Of a DNA stretch of 64,000 nt, positions 56,709 through 64,000 are shown in pieces. Below the pieces are notes generated by a model. The model had not been told where the DNA came from. It saw nothing but the letters and a program-made list of their open reading frames with translations, and did not search any database. The number at the start of each line of letters is the position of its first letter. The first letter of the stretch is position 1. The stretch comes from Actinomycetota bacterium (lineage in GTDB: Bacteria; Actinomycetota; Acidimicrobiia; Acidimicrobiales; Ilumatobacteraceae), in NCBI GenBank assembly GCA_030645495.1, contig JAUSLV010000018.1, positions 124,001 through 188,000 of the forward strand, read 5' to 3'. Both the position numbers and the translations under genes were made by a program.

Positions 56709-57575
56709 TCAGATCATCGGCAGTGCGATGAGCGCTTGCAGCGTGAGTTGACCGCGCAGGTACTGGCCGCCCGTGGTGAGGTGGGTCCAGTCGGGGGTGC
56801 CGATGATGTAGCTCTCCGGAGACGGCGCGACCTCGGCGGCCCAGCGGATCACCACGGTGCGCGGTGCCACGAGGGCGGCGTTCCACTGGTCCTCGATGGC
56901 ATCCCACCCGGCGCCGATCTCCTCGCGTCGGGTGCGCAGATCGATCCACAGCAGCGGGTGGTAGGAGGTGCCCACCGCAGTGCGCCCCTTCTGGATCGTG
57001 GCCGCGAACGTGGAGGTGTTGTTCGGGCGTGCGTCGTTGGTGCCGATCGCCAGCACCCACCGCACGGTGGGCATCTGCCACACCGGGTCGCTGGCCTTGA
57101 TCCGCGCGATCACTTCCACCGCGCTCGACACCGATCCGCCGGTGCCCACCTCCATCCGGCGGGCGACGCCACCGTCGATGCACACCGGGCCGTAGCCGGC
57201 ATCCACGAGGTAACGCATCGTCTCTTCCATCGAGGACAGCGTGAGCGAGTCGCCCACCACGGCAACGGGGCCCTTGCTGCCCGACTCGGCACGGAACGAT
57301 GCCTTCCAGCTGCTGCTCACCGTGCCCACCTGCCAGCGACGGGCAGGGTCGATGGCACTGGCAACGCGGCTGACAGTGCCCACGAGGCATCCGCCCGCAG
57401 GTGGGCCGAGCGCGATCGGCGCCACCTGGGTTCGTTGGCCGCGCACGGCCACGGCGGATGGGTCGGCCGGCTCGGTGGGCGTGGCACCGGCCCCGTGGGC
57501 GAACGCCGACACGGTCACCGCGAGTGCGGCGACCACGGCGTACGCAGCTCGCCGCCGGTGGGACGACGGCTGCAC
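56709..57575 (-). CDS. Secreted SGNH-hydrolase-like protein
   Basis: This protein has about 288 residues. An N-terminal signal peptide (HRRRAAYAVVAALAVTVSAF) directs export. The SGNH-type blocks are VAVVGDSLTLSS (block I), LAIGTNDARP (Asn of block III) and TPDWTHLTTGGQYL (Asp/His of block V). It may act on cell-wall polysaccharide esters. The open frame reaches ATG 57620, which would overlap the selenoprotein gene by 38 bp; GTG 57575 gives a better signal peptide and avoids the overlap, so it is preferred. Confidence 0.72.
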   Translation of the reverse strand: MQPSSHRRRAAYAVVAALAVTVSAFAHGAGATPTEPADPSAVAVRGQRTQVAPIALGPPAGGCLVGTVSRVASAIDPARRWQVGTVSSSWKASFRAESGSKGPVAVVGDSLTLSSMEETMRYLVDAGYGPVCIDGGVARRMEVGTGGSVSSAVEVIARIKASDPVWQMPTVRWVLAIGTNDARPNNTSTFAATIQKGRTAVGTSYHPLLWIDLRTRREEIGAGWDAIEDQWNAALVAPRTVVIRWAAEVAPSPESYIIGTPDWTHLTTGGQYLRGQLTLQALIALPMI

Positions 57576-57582
57576 GGGGAGG

Positions 57583-58101
57583 TCAGGCGGTGAGGGCGGC
57601 AACGACGGCAGTGTATGCATGCTCGGCGTAGGCGCGCAGTTCACCATCGGTGCGGTCCTGCACCGGATGCGGGGTGAATACGCGCGCCACGCCGGGGAAT
57701 CCGAGTGCCCTGGCCTGGGCATTCGCGGCGTCGATGAACTCCGCCGAGGCGACGAACACCCCGGGGATTCCTCTGCGCTCCAGATCTGCGATGTCGTGCA
57801 CACTGCACGACGTGCAACTGCCTCAATCGGCGAGTGCCTCGATCACCATCGTGCACTGGGTGGCGATCTCGTGGCGCAGATCCACGGGCGCCGGTTTGGT
57901 GAACGTGGGTTTCGTGAACCGCAGCACAGTCGCCCCCGAGCTGGTGAGCAACTCGTGCAGGCGATCGAGGAACACGTCGCCGCGAGGCTTGCTGATGTCG
58001 AGCAGGCCGATCGTCTGCCCGGCGAGCGTCGCCGGCCGCGGAAGCGGCTCGCGATGGGGTGGCGTGCGCTCACCTGTGGGGTCGAGGACGAAGCGAGTCA
58101 T
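57583..58101 (-). CDS. UGSC-family selenoprotein (in-frame TGA at codon 93)
   Basis: This 172-residue protein is read through an in-frame TGA at 57823-57825, predicted to insert selenocysteine. The reading EALAD-U-GSCTSCSVHDIADL contains the U-G-S-C motif that names the family, with extra Cys residues close behind. Sequence on both sides is family-like: TIGLLDISKPRGDVFLDRL and FTKPAPVDLRHEIATQC before, and RRGIPGVFVASAEFIDAA and TPHPVQDRTD after. The ATG at 58101 overlaps the upstream stop (ATGA). Ordinary ORF calling splits it. A nonsense mutation is the alternative, but the conserved motif, the intact downstream frame and the hairpin argue for Sec. Redox chemistry is likely, but the substrate is unknown. 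Confidence 0.88.
57793..57811 (-). promoter_or_regulatory. Candidate bacterial SECIS element
   Basis: On the minus strand, GTCGTGCAGTGTGCACGAC forms a perfect 8-bp stem with a GTG loop. The loop lies at nucleotides 23-25 counted from the T of the TGA. Published bSECIS rules call for a stem-loop shortly after the UGA, an apical loop roughly 16-37 nt from it and a G at the start of the loop; this fits. An additional TGC/GCA pairing can extend the base. The element is also coding sequence. Confidence 0.72.
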
Positions 58102-59531
58102 GGTGACACCTCTCTGCTGACGGGCTGGGAGCCCATGGCGCCGTTCGCCCAGCCCCCGATCATTGCGGAGAACAGGCCCGCGCCGCCACCGGCGTGCACC
58201 AAGAGGATGCCGTCGGGCCGGAACTTCGGCAGCGTCACGTCGCTCAGGTGCAACGGCACCCCGTCGGCGATCCCGCCGGCGCCCCACACGAGCTCGCTGC
58301 CGGGTATCTGCAAACGGGCGTGCAGCTCGGCCAGCAGTCGCTCGCGATCCCAACCGGCGTCGGCGCACACTCGTGCGTGTTCGGGGCCGACGACGAGGAT
58401 CGCGTCGAACGCGATCACCAGCTTGGGATTGTGCAGCGTGCGCAGGCAGGCAGCGAACACGTTGGCCAACTCGGGCGCGGAGCGCACCTTCTGGTCGACG
58501 ATGCACCGCGGGCCCTCGCCCGCGAACACGGTCACCACGTTCGCTGTCGCATCGAACCCGCGGCTGACGGCCAGCGAGGTGAACGGCGAGTCGTGCTCGC
58601 GCTCGGCGAAGCAGAAGCTGATCTTGCCGGGATTGCCGTGGGTGGCGCGATCGACCTCGCCGGGGCGGCCCCCGCCGACGTTGCGGATGATCAGCTGCAC
58701 GGCCCTGCCGATGGTGAGGTTGGCGCGATTGCCTTGCCCCAGCGCGTTGCCTTCGCTGTTCATCCCGATCGCCTTCGTGCCCGGGCCGTTGCACACGATC
58801 ACCGGGCCCACCGGCATCGTGGTGGCGAGTACACCGTGGATGTTGAACTCGTCGGTGCACACGGACTCGAGCGCGGCGATCACCCACGGCAGGTACTCGG
58901 GCGTGCAGCCGGCCATCACTGCGTTGACCGCCACCTTCTCGACGGTCACCTCCACGAGGTCGGGTGGCACGATCGCGACGATGTCGTGCGGGTGGCGGTT
59001 GGTGCCCTGCAGCATGCGCAACACCCGCTCGGGCGTGGGTGGCACGACGGGCAATCCGTCGGTGTAGCCGCGGTCGAACATCGCCTCCATCTCGTCGTCA
59101 AGATCGGCCAACTCGATGTGTCGCGAACGCAACGTGCCGCCGTCGTGCAGCGCGCGCAGCGCATCCACCCGATCCGGGTCGACGCTCAGCGATCCGCAGC
59201 CGGGGCGGAACGGTGGCAGGTCGGCACCGAGCCCGGCGATGCCGGTGATGCGCACCCACTCGTCGCGCAGCCAGCCCACGGTGCGTTCGACCTCGCGGCC
59301 ACCGACGACCCGAATCAGCGTGGGCACGGTCTCGATGTCGTGGTGCCAGCTGATCGCAAGGTCGCTGTCGTGCAGCGACCGGCAGCCGGTGGGAAACGTC
59401 GGATCGTCCTGCGTGTACACCGTGGCGCCGAGATCGGCGAGGAGCGGCGCCACCATCCGGCACGTCTCGCACTCGCGCTTGACCACGACCACCAAGCCAT
59501 CGGGCAGGGTGGGCGCAGTAGGTGAGGTCAC
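58098..59531 (-). CDS. Thioredoxin-fold / UGSC-associated fusion protein
   Basis: This 477-residue two-domain protein is the immediate partner of the selenoprotein. The N-terminal 100 or so residues are thioredoxin-like, with a CxxC motif in KRECETCRMVAP and the cis-Pro position in ETVPTLIRVVGG. The large C-terminal domain has GYTDGLPVVPPTPERVLRML, NAVMAGCTPEYLPWVIAAL, GPGTKAIGMNSEGNALGQG and GKISFCFAEREHDSPFTSL. I know it only as a conserved neighbour of UGSC proteins, with no assigned activity. It starts at GTG 59531, overlapping the hydrolase stop (GTGA), and overlaps the selenoprotein start (ATGA). Confidence 0.75.
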   Translation of the reverse strand: MTSPTAPTLPDGLVVVVKRECETCRMVAPLLADLGATVYTQDDPTFPTGCRSLHDSDLAISWHHDIETVPTLIRVVGGREVERTVGWLRDEWVRITGIAGLGADLPPFRPGCGSLSVDPDRVDALRALHDGGTLRSRHIELADLDDEMEAMFDRGYTDGLPVVPPTPERVLRMLQGTNRHPHDIVAIVPPDLVEVTVEKVAVNAVMAGCTPEYLPWVIAALESVCTDEFNIHGVLATTMPVGPVIVCNGPGTKAIGMNSEGNALGQGNRANLTIGRAVQLIIRNVGGGRPGEVDRATHGNPGKISFCFAEREHDSPFTSLAVSRGFDATANVVTVFAGEGPRCIVDQKVRSAPELANVFAACLRTLHNPKLVIAFDAILVVGPEHARVCADAGWDRERLLAELHARLQIPGSELVWGAGGIADGVPLHLSDVTLPKFRPDGILLVHAGGGAGLFSAMIGGWANGAMGSQPVSREVSP

Positions 59532-60406
59532 GCGAGGAAGTCCAGGATCCGCCCGTTGACGACGTCGGGTCGTTCGAGGTGCAGGAAGTGGCCGCAGTCG
59601 TCGACGATCTCCACCGTCACGTGCGACGGCACGACCCCGGCCATGTACTCGGCCATGCCTGCGCTGATGCAGCCGTCGTTGCGACCGTGCAAGTACAGCG
59701 TGGGCTGGGTGGGCACGGCTTGGGTAGCCGCCTGCGCAGCGTCGAGCGCCGGGTCCTTCTTGCCGTCGCCCAGTGTCGCTCGGTAGTAGCCGAGTGTCGC
59801 TGCCAGGTTGGCCGGGTCGCCGAGCGACGCCTTCACCAGTGGCAGGTCGTCGCTCGCGTCGTAGCCGGGGGCCCAGTCGCGCCACAGCATGTCGATGAAC
59901 GCGAGATCGTTGGCCGGCACCACCAGATCGGAGAGCGGCGACTGGAAGAAGAACATGTACCAGCTGCGCTTGACGGCCTCTGGGTCGGTGAGGAACGCGA
60001 CGGGCACCGCGTTCGCGGTGGGCACCGCGAGCGTCACCACCTTGCTCCAGCGTTCGGGTTGCAGGGCTGCCGCCGCGTAGGTGCCCGAGGCGCCCCAGTC
60101 GTGGCCGATGATCACCGCCCGGTCGTCGCCGCCGAGGGCCTCGTGGAGCGCGTTGGCGTCGATGCCCAGCACACCCGACTGGAACAGCCCGTCGGCCGGG
60201 ATCGAGGTGGGCGCGTACCCGCGCTGGTACGGCGCCACTGCCCGAAAGCCGGCGTCGGCCAAGCGCGGCAGCAGGTGCCGCCATGTGGACGCGCAGTCGG
60301 GGAAGCCATGCAGGCACAGCGCGAGCGGGGCGTCGGGGGCTCCGGCCGCGAGGTACGCGAAGTCGACCCCGTTCGCGGTGACCGTGCCGTGCGTGAGTGT
60401 GCTCAT
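59528..60406 (-). CDS. Alpha/beta hydrolase (epoxide hydrolase/dehalogenase-like)
   Basis: This 292-residue alpha/beta hydrolase is first in the selenoprotein operon. LCLHGFPDCASTWRHLLP holds the oxyanion HGxP, IIGHDWGASGTYAA the nucleophile (Asp, as in epoxide hydrolases and haloalkane dehalogenases), and LYLHGRNDGCIS and DDCGHFLHLERP the acid and His. The Asp nucleophile argues for C-O or C-halogen cleavage rather than ester hydrolysis. Its substrate may belong to the pathway served by the UGSC pair. The ATG at 60406 was chosen. Confidence 0.85.
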   Translation of the reverse strand: MSTLTHGTVTANGVDFAYLAAGAPDAPLALCLHGFPDCASTWRHLLPRLADAGFRAVAPYQRGYAPTSIPADGLFQSGVLGIDANALHEALGGDDRAVIIGHDWGASGTYAAAALQPERWSKVVTLAVPTANAVPVAFLTDPEAVKRSWYMFFFQSPLSDLVVPANDLAFIDMLWRDWAPGYDASDDLPLVKASLGDPANLAATLGYYRATLGDGKKDPALDAAQAATQAVPTQPTLYLHGRNDGCISAGMAEYMAGVVPSHVTVEIVDDCGHFLHLERPDVVNGRILDFLA

Positions 60407-60508
60407 GCGTCGCACGTTAGTAAGGGTGCGACACACGTCACTCAGCGGAGTGGTTTCCCTGCGGGGTGACGAGCACCTAACGTGAGGGCTTCAGGGGGTA
60501 TCCAAGCG

Positions 60509-61345
60509 ATGCAGGTCACGTTCTTCGGCGTGCGCGGTTCCACACCGTGCCATGGCGATGCAATCGCGAAGTACGGAGGAAACACCTCGTGCGTCGCAGT
60601 GCACGTGCCCGGCCAGGGCCCGCTGTTCTTCGACCTCGGCACTGGCGCGCGCTACCTCGGCAACAGCCTCGTGCAGGACGGTTCGTTCCGCGGCACGTGC
60701 CTGCTCAGCCACCTGCACTGGGACCACACTCAGGGCCTGCCGTTTTTCACGCCGCTGCACACGGCTGGCGCACACCTCGACGTGTACGCGCCGGCGCAGG
60801 ACGACGGCCGCAGCGTCGCCGACGTGATCGGTCAGGTGATCCGCCCGCCGCTGTTCCCGATCACGATCGATCAGCTGCCGGGCACGATCACGTTCCACGA
60901 CACCGCCGACTGTGAGTTCCAGGTGGGCGATGTCAACGTGATCGCGCGGATGGTGCCGCACATCGGTCCGACCCTCGGCTACCGGCTCGAATGGGAGGGC
61001 CATTCGGTCGCGTACCTCAGCGATCACCAGCAGCCGCACGACGGTTCGTTCTCCGTCAGCGAAGGCGCTCGCGAGATCGCCCAGGGTGTCGACCTGCTGA
61101 TCCACGACTCGCAGTACACGAACCACGAGTTCACGCTGAAGAGCACATGGGGTCACTGCACGATCGACTACGCGCTGTGGCTCGCTGAGCACTGCAGCGT
61201 CCGCACGCTCGCGTTGTTCCACCACGATCCCACGCGTACCGACGAGATGCTCGACGAAGTGCGCCGCCGCGCGTTGGTCACCGGCGAGCTGGCGGGGTTC
61301 TCGGTGTTCGCCGCATCCGAGGGCCTCACCGTCGACGTGGGCTAG
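60509..61345 (+). CDS. Metallo-beta-lactamase-fold hydrolase
   Basis: This 278-residue MBL-fold protein begins MQVTFFGVRGSTPCHGDAIA, the opening of a subgroup that includes PhnP-like and cyclic nucleotide phosphodiesterase-like enzymes. The metal motif is SHLHWDHTQGLPFF (HxHxDH). A second His and an Asp appear in YLSDHQQPHDG, and LIHDSQYTN and FHHDPTRTD follow. The substrate is unknown. The ATG at 60509 is preferred over a GTG at 60482. The MauE-like gene follows two bases after its stop. Confidence 0.82.
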   Translation: MQVTFFGVRGSTPCHGDAIAKYGGNTSCVAVHVPGQGPLFFDLGTGARYLGNSLVQDGSFRGTCLLSHLHWDHTQGLPFFTPLHTAGAHLDVYAPAQDDGRSVADVIGQVIRPPLFPITIDQLPGTITFHDTADCEFQVGDVNVIARMVPHIGPTLGYRLEWEGHSVAYLSDHQQPHDGSFSVSEGAREIAQGVDLLIHDSQYTNHEFTLKSTWGHCTIDYALWLAEHCSVRTLALFHHDPTRTDEMLDEVRRRALVTGELAGFSVFAASEGLTVDVG

Positions 61346-61347
61346 CA

Positions 61348-61734
61348 ATGGATCGCTCGGCCTGGGGAGTTGTCGCCGCGGTGCTGGTGGCTGCGGTGCT
61401 GTTGGTGGCCGGCGTGTCGAAACTGGCCAAGCCCGCACTGTGGCGCACCGAATCCGCCGGCATGGGCGTGCCCTGGCGGCTCGCGCAACCGGTGCCGTAT
61501 GTCGAGACAGTGCTGGGCGCGCTGCTGCTCGTGCAACTGTGGCGGCACACGGCGGCGTGGTGCGCGGTAGGGCTGTTCGTAGCGTTCACCGTGCTGCTGG
61601 TGGTGCGGCTGGCCCAGGGGCTGCGGCCCCCGTGCGCATGCTTCGGCTCGTTGAGCGCGACGCCGATCGGGCCGGCGCACCTCGCGCGCAACGCGCTGTT
61701 GATCGCTGTGGCCGTTGCCGCGGCGGTGCTGTAG
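61348..61734 (+). CDS. MauE/DoxX-like membrane protein
   Basis: This 128-residue integral membrane protein has four predicted helices. The MauE signature lies near the C terminus: GLRPPCACFGSLSATPIGP, with the CxCFG pair, then HLARNALLI. Stand-alone MauE/DoxX homologues act in thiol or disulfide transfer at the membrane or are of unknown function. It follows the MBL gene closely and so is probably co-transcribed. It is convergent with the peptidase gene, with six bases between the stops. Confidence 0.8.
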   Translation: MDRSAWGVVAAVLVAAVLLVAGVSKLAKPALWRTESAGMGVPWRLAQPVPYVETVLGALLLVQLWRHTAAWCAVGLFVAFTVLLVVRLAQGLRPPCACFGSLSATPIGPAHLARNALLIAVAVAAAVL

Positions 61735-61740
61735 CCCGGC

Positions 61741-63762
61741 TCAGGCCAGTTCGCCGAGCAGGAACGTGAGCACCCGGGCTTCGTCGCGCCACGCCTCGTA
61801 GCGACCGCTGGGGCCTCCGTGGCCGGCGCCCATCTCGCAGCGCAACAGCAGCGTGTGGTCGTCGGTGCGCACGGCGCGCAGCTTGGCGATCCACTTGGCC
61901 GGCTCGTGGAAGCTGACGCGCGGGTCGTTGAGGCCGGCAGTGATCAGCAGCGCCGGGTAGGCGGCGGGCACGGTGTTGTCGTACGGCGAGTAGCCGAGGA
62001 TGTGCTCTGCGGCTGGTGAGGTGCGCGGGTCGCCCCATTCCTCCCACTCGGTGACGGTGAGCGGCAGCGACGGGTCGGACATCGTGGTGACCACGTCGAC
62101 GAACGGCACCTCCGCCACCGCGGCGCGGAACAGTTCGGGGCGCATCGTCACGCATGCGCCCACCAGCAGGCCACCGGCGCTTCCGCCACGGATGGCAACA
62201 CGTTGCGGGTGACCCCACCCTGCGGCGATGAGATGCTCGACGCAGGCGATCGTGTCGGTGAACGTGTTGCGCTTGTGCTCGAGCTTGCCCTGCAGGTACC
62301 ACTCGCGGCCCAACTCGCCACCGCCGCGCGGGTGCACCAGCGCCCATACGGCACCTCGCTCGAGCAGCGACAGGCGAGCGACACTGAACCACGGCGGCAT
62401 CGACGCCTCGTAGCTGCCGTAGCCGTACACCGCGAGCGGCGCGGTGCCGTCGGCGACGGTGTCGGTGCGGCGCACGATGTCGACCGGCACCCGTGTGCCA
62501 TCGGGTGCGGTGGCCCACAACCGTTCGCTCGTGTATCGCGAGAGGTCGACGCCGGGCACGGGCGTCTGCTTCAGCAAGGTGCGTGCCCCGGTGCGCACGT
62601 CTTCCTCGTACACGGACAGCGGGGTGGTGAGCGACTGTGCGGTGTAGCGCACCGTGGTGGCGCTCCACTCGGGGTTCGAGTCGAGTTCGAGGTCGTGTGG
62701 TTCGGGCAACCCCTGCACCGTGCGCTCGCTGCCATCGCGGAACAGGATGCGCGCCCGCGGTTGTGCGTCGGCCCATTCGTGCACCACCAAGTGCCCGGCA
62801 AAGGCCTCGACCGAGGTGATCCGTCGGCCGGGTACGTGCGCCACCAACTCGGTCCAGTCGCTCGGGTCGGCGAGCGGCGCGGTCATCAGCCGGAAGTCGG
62901 TGGCCTGCAGGTTGGTGAGCACCACCCAACGGTCGCCCCAATGGTCGAGCGTGTACTCCACGTCGTCTCGGCGTGGCGTCACCACGGTGGGTGCTGCGTC
63001 AGGCTGCCCGGCAGGCACGAGGTGCACCTCCGAGCTCTGCTTGCTGGCGCTCTCGATGATGATCCACTCGCCGCTGCGGCAGAGGTCGACGTACACGAAG
63101 AACCGCTCGTCGGGCTCGTCGTACACGATCTCGTCGGCGGCCTGTGGCGTGCCCACGCGGTGGCGCCAGACGGTGCAGGGCCGCATCTGCTCGTCGGCGG
63201 TGACGTAGAACAGCACGGTTCCGTCGGCCGACCACGCCGTGCCACCCCAGGTGGTGTCGGCGAGTTCGTCGGCCAGGTCGGTGCCGGTGGCCAGGTCGCG
63301 GAAGCGCATCGTGTACATCTCGCTGCCGTCTGTGTCGCTGCTCCAGGCCAGCAGTGTGTGCTGGGGGTTCACGTCGAACGCGTTGATCGAGAAGTAGTCG
63401 TGGCCCGCGGCTTGAAGGTTCTCGTCCAGCAGCACCTCGGCGGTGGCGCTGTCGGCGCTGCGGCCACGGCAATGGATCGCGTAGCTGGCGCCTTCCTCGG
63501 TGCGGGTGACGTACCACCAGTCGTCCTTGCGGACGGGGGCCGACAGATCTGTCTCCTGCACCCGCGACTTGATCTCCTCGAAGATCGTGTCGATCGTGCC
63601 GCTATGGGCCGCGAACCACTCGTCGGACCAGGCGTTCTCCGCCTGCAGGTAGGCGATGGTGTCGGGGTCGTCCTTGTCGCGCAACCAGGCCCACGGGTCG
63701 GGCATCGGCCCCGTGGGTCGTTGCCAGGTGTGATCGATCTGCTTCGCGATGGGCGCTTGCAC
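61741..63762 (-). CDS. ptrB: Oligopeptidase B (S9A family)
   Basis: This 673-residue cytoplasmic serine peptidase cleaves after basic residues in short peptides. The N-terminal seven-blade propeller begins with RPTGPMPDPWAWLRDKDDPD and AENAWSDEWFAAH. The catalytic domain has the nucleophile in RGGSAGGLLVGA, the Asp in AGLNDPRVSFHEPAKW and the His in EMGAGHGGPSGRYE, with RGGGELGREWYLQGKLEHK typical of the S9A group. The frame is open to 63849, but the GTG at 63762 is preferred, 24 bp from the divergent ferredoxin ATG. Confidence 0.92.
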   Translation of the reverse strand: MQAPIAKQIDHTWQRPTGPMPDPWAWLRDKDDPDTIAYLQAENAWSDEWFAAHSGTIDTIFEEIKSRVQETDLSAPVRKDDWWYVTRTEEGASYAIHCRGRSADSATAEVLLDENLQAAGHDYFSINAFDVNPQHTLLAWSSDTDGSEMYTMRFRDLATGTDLADELADTTWGGTAWSADGTVLFYVTADEQMRPCTVWRHRVGTPQAADEIVYDEPDERFFVYVDLCRSGEWIIIESASKQSSEVHLVPAGQPDAAPTVVTPRRDDVEYTLDHWGDRWVVLTNLQATDFRLMTAPLADPSDWTELVAHVPGRRITSVEAFAGHLVVHEWADAQPRARILFRDGSERTVQGLPEPHDLELDSNPEWSATTVRYTAQSLTTPLSVYEEDVRTGARTLLKQTPVPGVDLSRYTSERLWATAPDGTRVPVDIVRRTDTVADGTAPLAVYGYGSYEASMPPWFSVARLSLLERGAVWALVHPRGGGELGREWYLQGKLEHKRNTFTDTIACVEHLIAAGWGHPQRVAIRGGSAGGLLVGACVTMRPELFRAAVAEVPFVDVVTTMSDPSLPLTVTEWEEWGDPRTSPAAEHILGYSPYDNTVPAAYPALLITAGLNDPRVSFHEPAKWIAKLRAVRTDDHTLLLRCEMGAGHGGPSGRYEAWRDEARVLTFLLGELA

Positions 63763-63786
63763 GGGGGCCAGGGTAACGTCCGCCCG

Positions 63787-64000
63787 ATGCGGGTGTGGAT
63801 CGATCAGGACCTGTGCACCGGCGACGGGTTGTGCGTCGATCACTGTCACGACGTGTTCACGCTGCTGGAGGATGGCATCGCCTACGTGATCGAGGCGCAG
63901 CAGGTGCTGAACGATCCGGGTGGCTCCAGCAGCCTCGCCGAAGTGGAGCCGCGCTACCAGCAGAACGTGATCGACGCGGCGACCGCCTGCCCGGGCGAGT
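63787..64000 (+). CDS. 3Fe-4S/4Fe-4S ferredoxin (N-terminal part)
   Basis: A ferredoxin continues past the window edge after 71 residues. It starts MRVWIDQDLCTGDGLCVDHC. Cys10 and Cys16 are spaced as in small actinobacterial 3Fe-4S ferredoxins, and Cys68 (TACPGE) gives the final Cys-Pro. An extra Cys20 stands where the family usually has Ala-Pro, so a 4Fe-4S cluster is possible. Such ferredoxins often serve cytochromes P450 or KOR-type enzymes. It is divergent from the peptidase gene. Confidence 0.82.
   Translation, partial: MRVWIDQDLCTGDGLCVDHCHDVFTLLEDGIAYVIEAQQVLNDPGGSSSLAEVEPRYQQNVIDAATACPGE

Noticed and set aside
57583-57801. A separate 72-residue protein starting at a GTG after the TGA
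   Set aside because: It is the C-terminal part of the UGSC protein in the same frame, beginning inside the conserved Cys motif, without a ribosome-binding site. It is better explained by Sec read-through.
57583-58101. UGSC gene as a pseudogene with a nonsense mutation
   Set aside because: The downstream frame is intact, the stop is precisely at the family's U position, it is TGA and not TAA/TAG, and a SECIS-like hairpin follows. Only the absence of Sec machinery in the genome would revive this view.

Overview
The window is chromosomal DNA from a GC-rich actinobacterium, most likely class Acidimicrobiia (Ilumatobacter-like). The grounds are strong G/C third-position codon use, two F420-type luciferase-like oxidoreductases, a short MutY, many genes that look leaderless (a TANNNT hexamer 6-9 nt before the start codon, often without a Shine-Dalgarno sequence), and lipoproteins whose mature ends begin CGDD. 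Lineage is an inference. There is no transposase, integrase, CRISPR array or recognisable tRNA/rRNA gene.

Layout. 1-6.1 kb: end of mscL, an SGNH lipoprotein, DUF2752, an ABC-F ATPase, an F420-type oxidoreductase, a lipoprotein and a duplicated membrane protein. 6.1-12.1 kb: class I fumarase, a DUF559/AbiEi-like protein bracketed by palindromic repeats, the helicase HrpB and a thioredoxin-fold protein. 12.1-23.5 kb: an eIF-2B-like protein, then a MocR regulator divergent from a pyrimidine/beta-alanine catabolic block (beta-ureidopropionase, dihydropyrimidinase, CoA-acylating semialdehyde dehydrogenase, F420-type oxidoreductase, and an ABC uptake system with an NMT1/THI5-type binding protein). 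23.5-34.1 kb: EamA permease, 2-oxoacid:ferredoxin oxidoreductase KorAB, enoyl-CoA hydratase, DUF2786 protein, class III aminotransferase, dienelactone hydrolase, and a polar amino-acid ABC transporter. 34.1-42.2 kb: a 227-bp segment bounded by long inverted repeats, two HpcH/HpaI (malyl-CoA lyase-like) proteins, HAD, methyltransferase, a MazEF-type toxin-antitoxin pair, a methylsuccinyl-CoA dehydrogenase-like flavoprotein, a LOG protein and an amidohydrolase. 42.2-52.8 kb: a potassium-uptake region with kdpE, kdpD and a KimA-like permease on the minus strand and a small membrane ORF, kdpF, kdpA, kdpB and kdpC on the plus strand. 52.8-64 kb: nucleotidyltransferase, class C beta-lactamase-like protein, flippase-like protein, mutY, SGNH protein, a three-gene operon ending in a selenoprotein, metallo-beta-lactamase, MauE, oligopeptidase B and a partial ferredoxin.

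How the genes fit together. The enzymes at 14.4-18.4 kb would turn dihydropyrimidines into beta-alanine and then, with a transaminase (the class III enzyme at 29.3 kb is a candidate), into malonic semialdehyde and acetyl-CoA. The Mcl-like, CitE-like and Mcd-like proteins at 34.8-40.2 kb are steps of the ethylmalonyl-CoA route that can assimilate such acetyl-CoA. KdpDE lies next to two potassium importers.

The most notable discovery is at 57583-58101. A UGSC-family selenoprotein is split in ordinary ORF calling by an in-frame TGA (codon 93). An 8-bp stem with a GTG loop sits at the spacing of a bacterial SECIS element. It is translationally coupled to a thioredoxin-fold fusion protein and an alpha/beta hydrolase. 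Other noteworthy items are the 23-bp inverted repeats around a 181-bp core at 34191-34417, the permease/OB-fold fusion, 11-bp-spaced direct repeats in the kdp intergenic region, MocR direct repeats, and two families of dispersed intergenic hairpins.
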